This document shows, piece after piece, positions 56,737-64,000 of a stretch of 64,000 nucleotides of DNA. The stretch is from Pantoea allii (GTDB lineage Bacteria; Pseudomonadota; Gammaproteobacteria; Enterobacterales; Enterobacteriaceae). The translations under genes and the position numbers were made by a program. The notes beneath the pieces are model-generated. The model was given only the letters and a program-made list of their open reading frames with translations, was not told where the DNA came from and did not search any database. Positions within the stretch are counted from its first letter, which is position 1; each line of letters starts with the position of its first letter. The stretch spans positions 1 through 64,000 of the forward strand of contig NZ_NTMH01000036.1 of assembly GCF_002307475.1 (NCBI RefSeq), read 5' to 3'.

Positions 56737-57744
56737 TTAATTCAGGGATATGTCACAAACAGACTGACGGCGCACCAGCCTGGCGGTAAAGGCATTCATG
56801 ACCGGCTTGACCGTCAGTTGTTGGCTATAACGAATAGCCAGTAATGCTGCACGGCGGGCCATTGATTCAATCGGATAATGCATCGTGGTCAGCGCCGGAT
56901 ATAAGTATCGGGCAAGTGCCACATCGTCAAATCCCATCACCGACATCTGACCCGGCAATAACCAGCCTTCCTGATGCAATATCCGCAAAATACCGGCAGC
57001 CATAACATCATTGAAGGTAAATACAGCAGTGAACGGGACGTGGCTATTTAACAAATGATATCCGGCCTGCTCTCCCCCTTTCTCTGTAAAAGGCGCGCTG
57101 ATGATCCACTCTTTTTCAGGTGTGATGCCTTGCCTGTTCATGGCATCAATATAGCCATTAAGCCTTTCCTGCCGATCCGTAATAGGAATATCACTGGTCA
57201 CGCACGCGATAAAGCGATGTCCTTTGTCAAGAAGATACTGAGTCGCGGTTAGCGCAGCCTGGTAGTTTTCAAGCCAGACACAACGATGCGAAAATGCGGC
57301 GATATAACGATTAAGTATTATTAATGCGGGAAAGTGCGCGCTATAGCGAATCAACTCTGCGTCGCTTAGCTGGCTGGCATGCACCACCATCGCTTCACAA
57401 CCCTGGTTGATTAAAAAATCCAGACCGGCTTTTTCTTTTCTGGCATCGTGTCCGCCACTGCAAACTAATAGTTTGTAATCATGCTTGCGCGCAACAGCTT
57501 CAACACCTTTAGCAAGATGAGCAAAGAAGGGATCTGCCAGATTTCCCGTTAATAACCCCAGCATTTTGCCACTGCGTCTGGCCAGTGCCAGTGCCGCTGC
57601 ATTGCGTCGATAGTTGAGTTCACGCATGGCTTTTTCCACACGTTCACGCGTCACAGGTTCAACCCAGGCCGTCTGATTTATAACCCGGGATACCGTAGCG
57701 GTAGAAACACCGGCCAGCCGGGCAACATCATTGATTGTCGGCAT
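56737..57744 (-). CDS. LacI-family transcriptional regulator
   Basis: 335 residues from the ATG at 57744; a start at 57774 would add ten residues before the canonical MPTINDVARLAGVSTATVSR HTH (residues 3-22). Hinge helix region NAAALALARRSG and periplasmic-binding-protein-like sensor follow. Reads in the same direction as the nhaC/malY genes just downstream. Effector unknown. Confidence 0.9.
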   Translation of the reverse strand: MPTINDVARLAGVSTATVSRVINQTAWVEPVTRERVEKAMRELNYRRNAAALALARRSGKMLGLLTGNLADPFFAHLAKGVEAVARKHDYKLLVCSGGHDARKEKAGLDFLINQGCEAMVVHASQLSDAELIRYSAHFPALIILNRYIAAFSHRCVWLENYQAALTATQYLLDKGHRFIACVTSDIPITDRQERLNGYIDAMNRQGITPEKEWIISAPFTEKGGEQAGYHLLNSHVPFTAVFTFNDVMAAGILRILHQEGWLLPGQMSVMGFDDVALARYLYPALTTMHYPIESMARRAALLAIRYSQQLTVKPVMNAFTARLVRRQSVCDISLN

Positions 57745-57884
57745 TGCGCTTTCCAAATGTTGTCCTGAATACATCCAGTCTGAAACCGATGCCGCTATCC
57801 GTTAAGACAGCACTGTGTATATCCCAAGGCAGAGGAGAATTGGAATCGCTGCCAGGCTGCCTCAGACAGCAGGCTGGCAGTCAA

Positions 57885-58847
57885 CTACACCGTTTTCAGC
57901 ATGTTTATAACCGATCGCGCATTGGATGCGCTGGTTGCCAGCACATCAATAACCCCAGTACGCAATGCACCCAGTATGGCGGTTGCTTTGGTACTCTCTG
58001 AGGCGATAGCGATTACGCAGGGAATAGCACGTAATTGTTCAAGACTCAGGCCAATAACCCGATCATTCATTACTGTATCAACCGGTTTGCCCTGGATATT
58101 GAAGAAACTGTAACCGGCAAGATCGCCCACTACACCTTGCTGCTGGCGCGCACTGGCAATTTCCTGCGGAGAAAACCAGCCCAACTGCACCATAAAACTG
58201 TTTTCATTCATATCGCCCAAACCAATCAAAGCGACATCAGCTTTACTTGCCTGCTCCAGCGTGGCTTTAATCAGTCGGTTCTGCATAAATGCTGTCCGCA
58301 GCGCAGGGGTTTCTACATAAGCAGGTGCATACAGCGTTTCACTGAAACCATTGAATTTTCTCGCCAGATTTCGGCTGATGTGGTCAGCATCAATCAGCTG
58401 ATTGTCACGTTTGGTGCCGCCAATCCCACAAATAAAACGGCAGTGGCGTTCAGGAAAGATGCCTACATGATTAGCCACAGCGGCGACATTGCGGCCCTGC
58501 CCAACCGTTACAGTCATATCATTTTTTAGCACGCCCGCCAGATAATTACTCACCAGCGCGGCGACCTGCTGACGTTGTTCATCTTCGTCATGATGATCCA
58601 GCGCAACCAGCGCCCGTTTTATCGCAAAATGTGAGATAAGTTGCTGTTCTATCTGGGAACTGAATACCGGATGATACTTCACATTAATCTCAACAATTCC
58701 TTCCAGGCGGGCTTTTTTAAGCAAGCGACCCACTTTTACCCTGGAGATGCCAAACCGGCGGGCGATCTCTTCCTGTGTTAGTTCCTGATCGTAATAAGCA
58801 ACGGCTATTTCGGTCAGCATTGCATAGTCTGAGTCTTGTTCAGTCAT
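57885..58847 (-). CDS. SorC/DeoR-type sugar regulator
   Basis: 320 residues from the ATG at 58847 (a GTG at 58850 is also possible). N-terminal HTH (TQEEIARRFGISRVKVGRLLKKA) and a SorC sugar-binding domain (GQGRNVAAVANHV, LIGLGDMNENSF, GDLAGYSFFN). Brucella EryD, which controls erythritol genes, is of this family. Cotranscribed with the isomerase gene, 35 bp downstream of its stop. Likely binds the TGTTCA repeats at 59843-59875. Confidence 0.88.
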   Translation of the reverse strand: MTEQDSDYAMLTEIAVAYYDQELTQEEIARRFGISRVKVGRLLKKARLEGIVEINVKYHPVFSSQIEQQLISHFAIKRALVALDHHDEDEQRQQVAALVSNYLAGVLKNDMTVTVGQGRNVAAVANHVGIFPERHCRFICGIGGTKRDNQLIDADHISRNLARKFNGFSETLYAPAYVETPALRTAFMQNRLIKATLEQASKADVALIGLGDMNENSFMVQLGWFSPQEIASARQQQGVVGDLAGYSFFNIQGKPVDTVMNDRVIGLSLEQLRAIPCVIAIASESTKATAILGALRTGVIDVLATSASNARSVINMLKTV

Positions 58848-58882
58848 CACGGGCTATTTCCATATCTTATTTGTTTGTAATA

Positions 58883-59677
58883 CTACTTTGACTTCACAAT
58901 AAATTCCTGTACTACACGCTGAACAATGCTGCAATATCCACCCGCATCCCAAGCCGCGCGACCAATAAAAAGCCCATCTATTTCCGGCTGCTGCAAAAGC
59001 GCCACCGAATTTTCCAGATTAACACTACCACCGTATAACAGGGGAACACGTTGCCCGACGTCATAACCAAAAGACTCACACAATGTGAGTCGTAATATCT
59101 CATGTATTTCACCTGCCTGCTGTGGCGTTGCAGGTGTGCCATGCTCGCCTATCGCCCATACCGGTTCATAGGCTATCAACGTCCTTAGCGCCTGCTGTGG
59201 GGTAAGATTGTGTAGCGCAATTTTCATCTGGCGTACTACTGTTTCACGTGAAACCTGCCAACGCTTTTCATCTGCAGAATCGCCAATACAGATAAGCGGC
59301 CTTAATCCATGTTGCAAGGCGCGCTGTACCTTCAGATTAATAGTCCCATCCGTTTCATTAAAGGCAGCCCGGCGTTCAGAATGTCCCAGTTCCACCATGT
59401 CAGCCCCCGCCTCAGTGAGCATCGCAGCCGATATTTCTCCAGTCCATGCACCCTCTTCCGCTTCGTGCATGTTCTGCGCACCTGTCAGGCAGGGCAGTTT
59501 ATGGTGCTGCATAAAATCACTTACTGCATGCAGGACGGTAAATGGCGGAATAACAAAGGGTTGGAGTGAGGGATGCATGATCTCAGGGAGCTGCGCCGCA
59601 AGGGTTTCACACCACAATCTGGCCTGCGATAGCGACTTGTTCATTTTCCAGCTGGTTCCTAACCAAACAGGCTTCAT
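58883..59677 (-). CDS. Triosephosphate-isomerase relative, probable erythrulose-phosphate isomerase
   Basis: 264-residue TIM barrel with K11, H99 (LGHSER) and E171 (AYEPVWAIG), so it should be active. The usual GNWKMN has become GTSWKMNK (N to S at 9), a feature I associate with L-erythrulose-1-phosphate isomerases (EryH/LerI) rather than TpiA. The wider match (VIPPFTVLHAV, AQNMHEAEEGAWTGEIS) fits that group. A plain TIM acting on DHAP is the alternative. GGAGA precedes the ATG. Divergent from pdxA2. Confidence 0.82.
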   Translation of the reverse strand: MKPVWLGTSWKMNKSLSQARLWCETLAAQLPEIMHPSLQPFVIPPFTVLHAVSDFMQHHKLPCLTGAQNMHEAEEGAWTGEISAAMLTEAGADMVELGHSERRAAFNETDGTINLKVQRALQHGLRPLICIGDSADEKRWQVSRETVVRQMKIALHNLTPQQALRTLIAYEPVWAIGEHGTPATPQQAGEIHEILRLTLCESFGYDVGQRVPLLYGGSVNLENSVALLQQPEIDGLFIGRAAWDAGGYCSIVQRVVQEFIVKSK

Positions 59678-59797
59678 CGATATTCTCCATAGGGTTGAAG
59701 GTTAAATGTCTTCTCCCCACAAGACTGTTCTTTTTCTCATCAACTGATCATATGTTAGATCACAAATTTTGATTAAATAATTTCACCATCACTTTAA

Positions 59798-59813
59798 TGT
59801 GACAAAAATCACT
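59798..59813. promoter_or_regulatory. CRP site of the four-carbon locus
   Basis: TGTGA-CAAAAA-TCACT, nine of ten consensus fixed positions. Placed midway between the divergent genes. Confidence 0.8.
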
Positions 59814-59842
59814 AATAACCACCTTTCCATCGGGTAAGTTTC

Positions 59843-59875
59843 TGTTCATATGTTTACAACATGTTCATTTGAACA
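59843..59875. promoter_or_regulatory. TGTTCA operator cluster, probable SorC-family site
   Basis: TGTTCA at 59843, TGTTCA at 59862 and its inverse TGAACA at 59870; the last two form TGTTCA-TT-TGAACA. An ATGTT-TAC-AACAT dyad lies at 59850-59862. It is 29-61 bp before the pdxA2 ATG, fitting a regulator site at its promoter. Confidence 0.55.
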
Positions 59876-59904
59876 AACCGATGATTCACTATGAGAGGTA
59901 ACTA

Positions 59905-60912
59905 ATGTCGCATGAGAAAAAACCCGTTGTCGCTATTACGCTTGGTGATCCTGCCGGAATTGGCCCGGAAATAACTGTCGCCACCATGATGGACAAAGGC
60001 GTCTACGAGGAGTGCAAACCGTTTTTGATTGGTTCCGTACCGATTATCACACGCGCAATGAAAATAATGGGGTGCGACTTCGCCATTCATCCCATCTCCA
60101 GCCCGGATGATGCACTGTTCCGCTGGGGAACGTTGGATGTACTTGAAACAGGTGACTACGATTGCGACAGCATTGAGTGGGGTAAGGTACAGCAACTGGC
60201 TGGCCAGATGTCACTGGACTACGTCATGAAATCGATAGATCTGGGCATGGCGGGCAAAATAGATGTGGTGTCAACAGCACCGATTCACAAAGAAGCCATC
60301 AAGCTGGCCGGATGCAAATTACCCGGACACACCGAGATTTATCAGGTTGAAACCCGGTCGGATTATGGCCTGACCATGTTTCACGTCCAGAATCTGCGGG
60401 TCTTTTTTGTCAGCCGTCATATGCCGCTGAAAGAAGCCTGTGATTATGCCAATAAAGAACGCGTTCTGGCCTGTGTGCAACAAATCCATCATGAATTCAC
60501 GGCACTCAATATTCAACACCCGCGCATCGCGGTCGCAGCACTTAATCCCCATGCTTCTGATAATGGGTTGTTTGGTCATGAAGAAGCGGACAACTTAATC
60601 CCGGCGGTACAGGCGGCGCAGGCAATCGGCATTAATGCCATCGGGCCCGTACCCGCAGATTCCGTATTCCATCTGGGTAAGCAAGGCCGTTACGACGCCA
60701 TTCTCTCGCTGTATCACGATCAGGGTCATATCGCCTGTAAGACGCTCGACTTTGAACGTTCAATCACTATTACCTTTGGCCTGCCTTTCATGCGCAGTTC
60801 TGTGGACCACGGAACTGCTTTTGATATTGCCGGCACCGGTAAAGCAGGCACCGTCAGCATGATTGAGTCCACTTTAGTTTCCGCGCGTTATTGGAAAATG
60901 AAAAATCAATAA
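59905..60912 (+). CDS. pdxA2: PdxA2-type 4-phospho-threonate/erythronate dehydrogenase
   Basis: 335 residues, PdxA family. Metal ligands H142 (PGHTEIY), H216 (LNPHASDNG) and H271/H275 (YHDQGH). GDPAGIGPEI near 14-23. PdxA2 paralogues placed beside DUF1537 kinases oxidise 4-phospho-D-threonate or erythronate, giving DHAP and CO2. The context here (kinase 33 bp downstream) argues for that role and against pyridoxine synthesis. Confidence 0.9.
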   Translation: MSHEKKPVVAITLGDPAGIGPEITVATMMDKGVYEECKPFLIGSVPIITRAMKIMGCDFAIHPISSPDDALFRWGTLDVLETGDYDCDSIEWGKVQQLAGQMSLDYVMKSIDLGMAGKIDVVSTAPIHKEAIKLAGCKLPGHTEIYQVETRSDYGLTMFHVQNLRVFFVSRHMPLKEACDYANKERVLACVQQIHHEFTALNIQHPRIAVAALNPHASDNGLFGHEEADNLIPAVQAAQAIGINAIGPVPADSVFHLGKQGRYDAILSLYHDQGHIACKTLDFERSITITFGLPFMRSSVDHGTAFDIAGTGKAGTVSMIESTLVSARYWKMKNQ

Positions 60913-60945
60913 ACGCGGAGGCAGGCAGAGAATGAGGACAGAGAA

Positions 60946-62664
60946 ATGGAAAAACATCTGTTAATCGGTAAAGGCAGTAAAGGCTGGGGTGGCCCGCTAA
61001 CGATTCCATCAGGCCAGAATAAAAAAATTGCTTATATCACCGGAGGCATGTGTCCCCCGGTAGTCGAGCGACTGTGCGAACTAACCGGTTGGCCTGCCGT
61101 TGACGTGTTTAAGCATGGTGAACCACCCGAGGATGAGATCGGTGTCATGGTTATAGACTGTGGCGGGACCTTACGTTGCGGGCTTTATCCAAAACGCGGT
61201 ATTCCCACGATTAATTTACATCCTACCGGTAAAAGCGGACCGCTGGCTGAGTTTATCCATGAGGAGATCTATGTCTCTGGCGTAACCCCAGCCTGCATCG
61301 AAATGGTCTGGCCACAGGGTGAAGGTGGCAAGCTAGGGATCGTCGCCGACGATCTTACCGGCGCGACAACGGTGGGCGTGCTGCTGGCACGCAGTGGATT
61401 AAAAACCGCTGCGTTTTTTGACACCGACTCCTTTGCCCGCAATGAAGTCGACTACCCTGCCATGGTGGTCAGCAGCGACAGTCGTCCTCTACCCAAAGCC
61501 GAAGCACAGTTGCAGGTCAGTGCGGCGGTGAAGCAACTGCAGGCTCGAGGTGCGCACTACTTTACTAAACGCATCGATACCACGCTACGTGGCGGCATCG
61601 GCTTTGAAATTGACGCCATGCTGGAGCAACTTCCCGATGAAACGGTGGCAATTGTCGTGCCAGCTATGCCGCAATCACGACGTATTCTGGTTGGCGGATA
61701 TTCCGTTATTGATTCAGTCGCTCTGTCCTGCACCGATGTCGCCCGCGACGTTCGTACACCGGTGACCGAATCCTGGATTCCAGGTCTGTTGGCCGCACAA
61801 ACGCATCACCAGGTAGGGCATATCGCCCTGGCGTCGGTCATGAAAGGTGTTAATCAGATTCAACAGGATTTACGGGACCAGCAGCAACGTGGACTACGAG
61901 TTATCGTAGTAGACGCAATAACGCTGGAAGATGTTGATGCAATTGCCGCAGCGGTGGTCTTGCTGAACTGGAATGTGCTGGCCGTCGATCCGGGCCCCTT
62001 TACTGAGCGACTCGCCCGGCATCGCCGTCTGATGCATGAAACATCTGCTAATGAGCAGAATACTTTAGCCGTCGATCAACAGCGCGGATCGGTGCTGATC
62101 GTCGCCGGAAGTGCAACCCCCGTAACGAAAAAGCAGCTTGAGCACCTGATCGATAACGACAAGCGGGTTTGCCATATTCCTGTGGATGCGGAGCTGTTAG
62201 TGGACCGTGAAAATGCTGCAGACATTGAGGTGAATCGCGTGGTGCAATATGCCTGCAGGTGCATGGCAGAACAACGCAATGCACTGTTTGTCTTCGAATC
62301 AGCATTAACCGGACGGTTACTGGACCTGAAACAGGAAGAACAGCGCTTTGGCCTGTCACATGGTCAGGCAGCACAAAATATTAACCATGGTTTAGGTTCT
62401 ATTGTCCGGGAAGTCCTTAATCAGGCACCTGAGACAATTAAAGGTATATATATGACCGGGGGCGATACGATGGTGAACGTCCTGAAAGAATTAGGGGCTA
62501 CCGGTATCGAAATGATTGACTACGTTATTCCACAAACCGACATGGTGCGGATTATCGGCGGTGATTATGCTGGACTGACGTGTGTTGGAAAAGGTGGACT
62601 CACCGGCCCAGAAAATATCATCAGCACTATTGTAGAACGTATTTATAAAGAAGCCAGCAGATAA
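60946..62664 (+). CDS. Fusion: PTS glucitol EIIB domain + DUF1537 four-carbon-acid kinase
   Basis: 572 residues, about 140 longer than ordinary DUF1537 kinases. Residues 1-113 match the start of the E. coli SrlE EIIB domain: [49 protein letters not shown] (C72, C78), [15 protein letters not shown] and IYVSGV. Residues about 128-572 are the kinase: VADDLTGA at 133-140, [12 protein letters not shown] near 206, [10 protein letters not shown] and the C-terminal YMTGGDTM...[11 protein letters not shown] nucleotide domain. There is no EIIC membrane part. SD GAGG-like GGACAGAG before the ATG. The single reading frame shows the joint is real in this assembly. Confidence 0.92.
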   Translation: MEKHLLIGKGSKGWGGPLTIPSGQNKKIAYITGGMCPPVVERLCELTGWPAVDVFKHGEPPEDEIGVMVIDCGGTLRCGLYPKRGIPTINLHPTGKSGPLAEFIHEEIYVSGVTPACIEMVWPQGEGGKLGIVADDLTGATTVGVLLARSGLKTAAFFDTDSFARNEVDYPAMVVSSDSRPLPKAEAQLQVSAAVKQLQARGAHYFTKRIDTTLRGGIGFEIDAMLEQLPDETVAIVVPAMPQSRRILVGGYSVIDSVALSCTDVARDVRTPVTESWIPGLLAAQTHHQVGHIALASVMKGVNQIQQDLRDQQQRGLRVIVVDAITLEDVDAIAAAVVLLNWNVLAVDPGPFTERLARHRRLMHETSANEQNTLAVDQQRGSVLIVAGSATPVTKKQLEHLIDNDKRVCHIPVDAELLVDRENAADIEVNRVVQYACRCMAEQRNALFVFESALTGRLLDLKQEEQRFGLSHGQAAQNINHGLGSIVREVLNQAPETIKGIYMTGGDTMVNVLKELGATGIEMIDYVIPQTDMVRIIGGDYAGLTCVGKGGLTGPENIISTIVERIYKEASR

Positions 62665-62742
62665 AATAACACGATGTAATTGTTGTCAGAGTGGTATTAC
62701 CTCGTTAATAAATCCAACACTACTCAACTGTGCGAGTCACTT

Positions 62743-63759
62743 ATGAACATTAATATCCTGGATAAAATGAATAAAGTGCCGGGTGGATTAATTATTATCC
62801 CCTTAATTGCAGCCATTCTTATTAATACCTTTTCACCTGACGCATTAAATATTGGCGGCCCGACCACTGCGCTATTTAAAGTTGGTTCCAGCGCCATGAT
62901 GGGTATTTTTCTGTTAATTTGCGGTACCTCCATTAATATTAAGCAGGCAGGCCTGCCACTATACAAAGGCAGCGTACTGCTGTTTTTGAAGTGTCTGGCT
63001 GGTGCGCTGGCAGTCTGGGCAGCCGGTACGCTGTTTGGGCCAGAAGGATTCCTGGGTATCTCTACTTTAGCGCTTGTCGCCTGCTTAACCAGCTCCAACA
63101 GCTCACTGTATATTGCTTTGTGCAGCAACTATGGTGATCCCAGCGATGCCGGTGCTATTTCGGTGTTTTGTATCAAAGACGGCCCGTTTGTTACCATGAT
63201 GGTACTGGGCGTGAGTGGGCTGGCAAATATCCCGTTTTCCGCCCTGCTTTCCATGCTGATACCGCTGTTAATCGGTATGCTGTGGGGGAATATCGACGAG
63301 CGTTTTAAGCAACTCTGCGCCTCGGCGCAGCCGTTGGTGATCATTATTATGTCTTTTGCTATCGGGGCTAACTCCAGTCTGAATACCGTGTTCACTGCTG
63401 GTTTGTCGGGTATTCTTCTGGGGATGATTTCGGCGCTGACCGCACTTATCTTCTATTTTCTTTATAACTTGTTCCTGAAAAAGAAAACCGCCTTGGGTGC
63501 AGCTCTGGGAACAACTGCCGCTAGCTCGGCACTCACGCCGGCAATGGTTGCTCAGGCCGATCCCTCCCTGCTTGTTTATGTCGACGCTGCAACCGCTCAA
63601 TTGGCAACGGCGAGCATCATTACCATGATTACCGCGCCGGTTCTGGTCGCTTTTTTTGATAAGCGCTTAAAAAAACGCTATCCGGAAACGGTTCTGGCTC
63701 AGGGCCCGGACAGTAAAAATGCCCCGTTGCCGGTGAGCGAAACCGAGGGGACAAAATAG
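62743..63759 (+). CDS. KdgT-family sugar-acid permease
   Basis: 338 residues from the ATG at 62743; an upstream TTG at 62680 or a later ATG at 62767 are alternatives. KVPGGLIIIPL at the start, about ten membrane helices, and STLALVACLTSSNSSLYIAL and TTAASSALTPAMVAQADPS (conserved in KdgT-like proteins). KdgT takes up 2-keto-3-deoxygluconate with protons; here the partner genes suggest a four-carbon sugar acid. It follows the kinase after 78 bp and precedes EIIA by one base. Confidence 0.85.
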   Translation: MNINILDKMNKVPGGLIIIPLIAAILINTFSPDALNIGGPTTALFKVGSSAMMGIFLLICGTSINIKQAGLPLYKGSVLLFLKCLAGALAVWAAGTLFGPEGFLGISTLALVACLTSSNSSLYIALCSNYGDPSDAGAISVFCIKDGPFVTMMVLGVSGLANIPFSALLSMLIPLLIGMLWGNIDERFKQLCASAQPLVIIIMSFAIGANSSLNTVFTAGLSGILLGMISALTALIFYFLYNLFLKKKTALGAALGTTAASSALTPAMVAQADPSLLVYVDAATAQLATASIITMITAPVLVAFFDKRLKKRYPETVLAQGPDSKNAPLPVSETEGTK

Positions 63760-63760
63760 C

Positions 63761-64000
63761 ATGCAGCCTTTTTGTTCGTTACATATTACGGCAGTGGGTG
63801 ATTTTGTCGCGGAGTCTTTGCAGGAAAACAAACTCATCCTGTTTTCAAATACCGTACCCGCTGAGCTTGCCCGTTATTGCGCTATTCATGAAGCAACAGA
63901 ATGCCAGAAAGAACTTGCACCTGGCCAGATAATTAAAATTAGCGATACAGCCTATATTATTACCGCGGTAGGAGACATCGCCACACACAATTTTAAGCTA
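63761..64000 (+). CDS. PTS glucitol/sorbitol EIIA (partial, runs off the window)
   Basis: The first 80 codons, open to the end of the window. It matches E. coli SrlB (GutB): PAELARYCAIHE with the phosphohistidine at H43 (SrlB also H43), APGQIIKIS and ITAVGDIATHN. The stop of kdgT is one base before this ATG. Together with the EIIB domain in the kinase fusion it forms a two-step PTS pair. No EIIC is visible; it could lie beyond the window. Confidence 0.9.
   Translation, partial: MQPFCSLHITAVGDFVAESLQENKLILFSNTVPAELARYCAIHEATECQKELAPGQIIKISDTAYIITAVGDIATHNFKL

Larger units (their letters stand above)
59678..59904. promoter_or_regulatory. Divergent control region of the four-carbon locus
   Basis: 227 bp between the isomerase and the pdxA2-type gene, without a gene. 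It contains a CRP site and a cluster of TGTTCA half-sites and is likely shared by both operons. Confidence 0.75.

Noticed and set aside
59905-60912. Assignment as pdxA of pyridoxine biosynthesis
   Set aside because: Operon context with a DUF1537 kinase and sugar-acid permease fits the PdxA2 catabolic paralogue; true pdxA normally sits with surA/ksgA.
62680-62742. N-terminal extension of the KdgT-type permease from a TTG
   Set aside because: No SD near the TTG and the extra residues are not like the family; the ATG at 62743 places the KVPGG motif where KdgT has it.
1-64000. CRISPR arrays, prophage genes, toxin-antitoxin pairs and known defence systems
   Set aside because: No direct-repeat array with spacers, phage structural gene, integrase or defence gene family was recognised on either strand. 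The only mobile element is the IS3-type copy.

Overview
The window is a continuous stretch of an Enterobacterales chromosome. Nearly every protein in the first 40 kb can be aligned from memory, residue by residue, with an Escherichia coli K-12 counterpart, and gene order follows the E. coli glnS-nag-asnB-tRNA-ubiF-miaB-lnt-glt-leuS-mrd-dacA-lip-tatE-cspE-pagP backbone. Several E. coli neighbours (rihA, cobC, ybeF, crcB) are not seen and the right-hand third is arranged differently, so a relative such as Pantoea, Erwinia or Mixta is more likely than Escherichia itself. That genus-level guess is inference.

Layout. 1-1315: an IS3-family insertion sequence ending 24 bp past the glnS stop codon. 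1340-9549: glnS and nagE (minus strand) divergent from nagB-nagA-nagC-nagD, the N-acetylglucosamine regulon with two NagC-type operators and a CRP site between the arms. 9854-12441: asnB and a seven-tRNA operon (Met-Leu-Gln-Gln-Met-Gln-Gln). 12508-19503: ubiF, then miaB and ybeZ-ybeY-ybeX-lnt (tRNA modification, rRNA maturation, lipoprotein acylation). 19504-23158: a leader with a (CTTCTG)9 repeat and a sigma-54 promoter, then gltIJKL (glutamate/aspartate uptake). 23192-37588: ybeL, leuS-lptE-holA-nadD, rsfS-rlmH-mrdA-mrdB-rlpA, dacA, ybeD, lipB, lipA: essential envelope, translation and lipoate genes. 37701-40615: tatE, a nitrilase-like amidase, a GNAT acetyltransferase, cspE and pagP, all on the minus strand.

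41140-53828 is accessory: a YohP-type 27-residue membrane microprotein, an orphan 81-residue protein, gntT with overlapping GntR operators, an iron-type alcohol dehydrogenase, a Cof-type HAD phosphatase, an RcnB/CigR-like periplasmic protein, an orphan iron/cobalamin-type binding protein behind a Fur-like site, a class A-type acid phosphatase, an AI-2E-family membrane protein, an LEA-like periplasmic protein, a cupin/DUF4186 pair, a YegS-like lipid kinase and a DUF1275 protein. 53983-57744 holds a NhaC-type antiporter and a MalY/PatB-type C-S lyase under a LacI-family regulator, with a perfect 18-bp palindromic operator.

The most unusual part is the right end (57885-64000): a four-carbon sugar/sugar-acid locus. 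A SorC-family regulator and a triosephosphate-isomerase relative with erythrulose-phosphate-isomerase features face a PdxA2-type dehydrogenase, a DUF1537 four-carbon-acid kinase, a KdgT-family permease and the first 80 codons of a PTS glucitol EIIA protein. The kinase carries at its N-terminus a complete glucitol-type PTS EIIB domain with its cysteine motif. The EIIA has its active-site histidine at the same position as E. coli SrlB, and no EIIC is seen before the window ends. This suggests a PTS phosphorelay feeding or controlling a sugar-acid kinase, an architecture I do not recognise as described.
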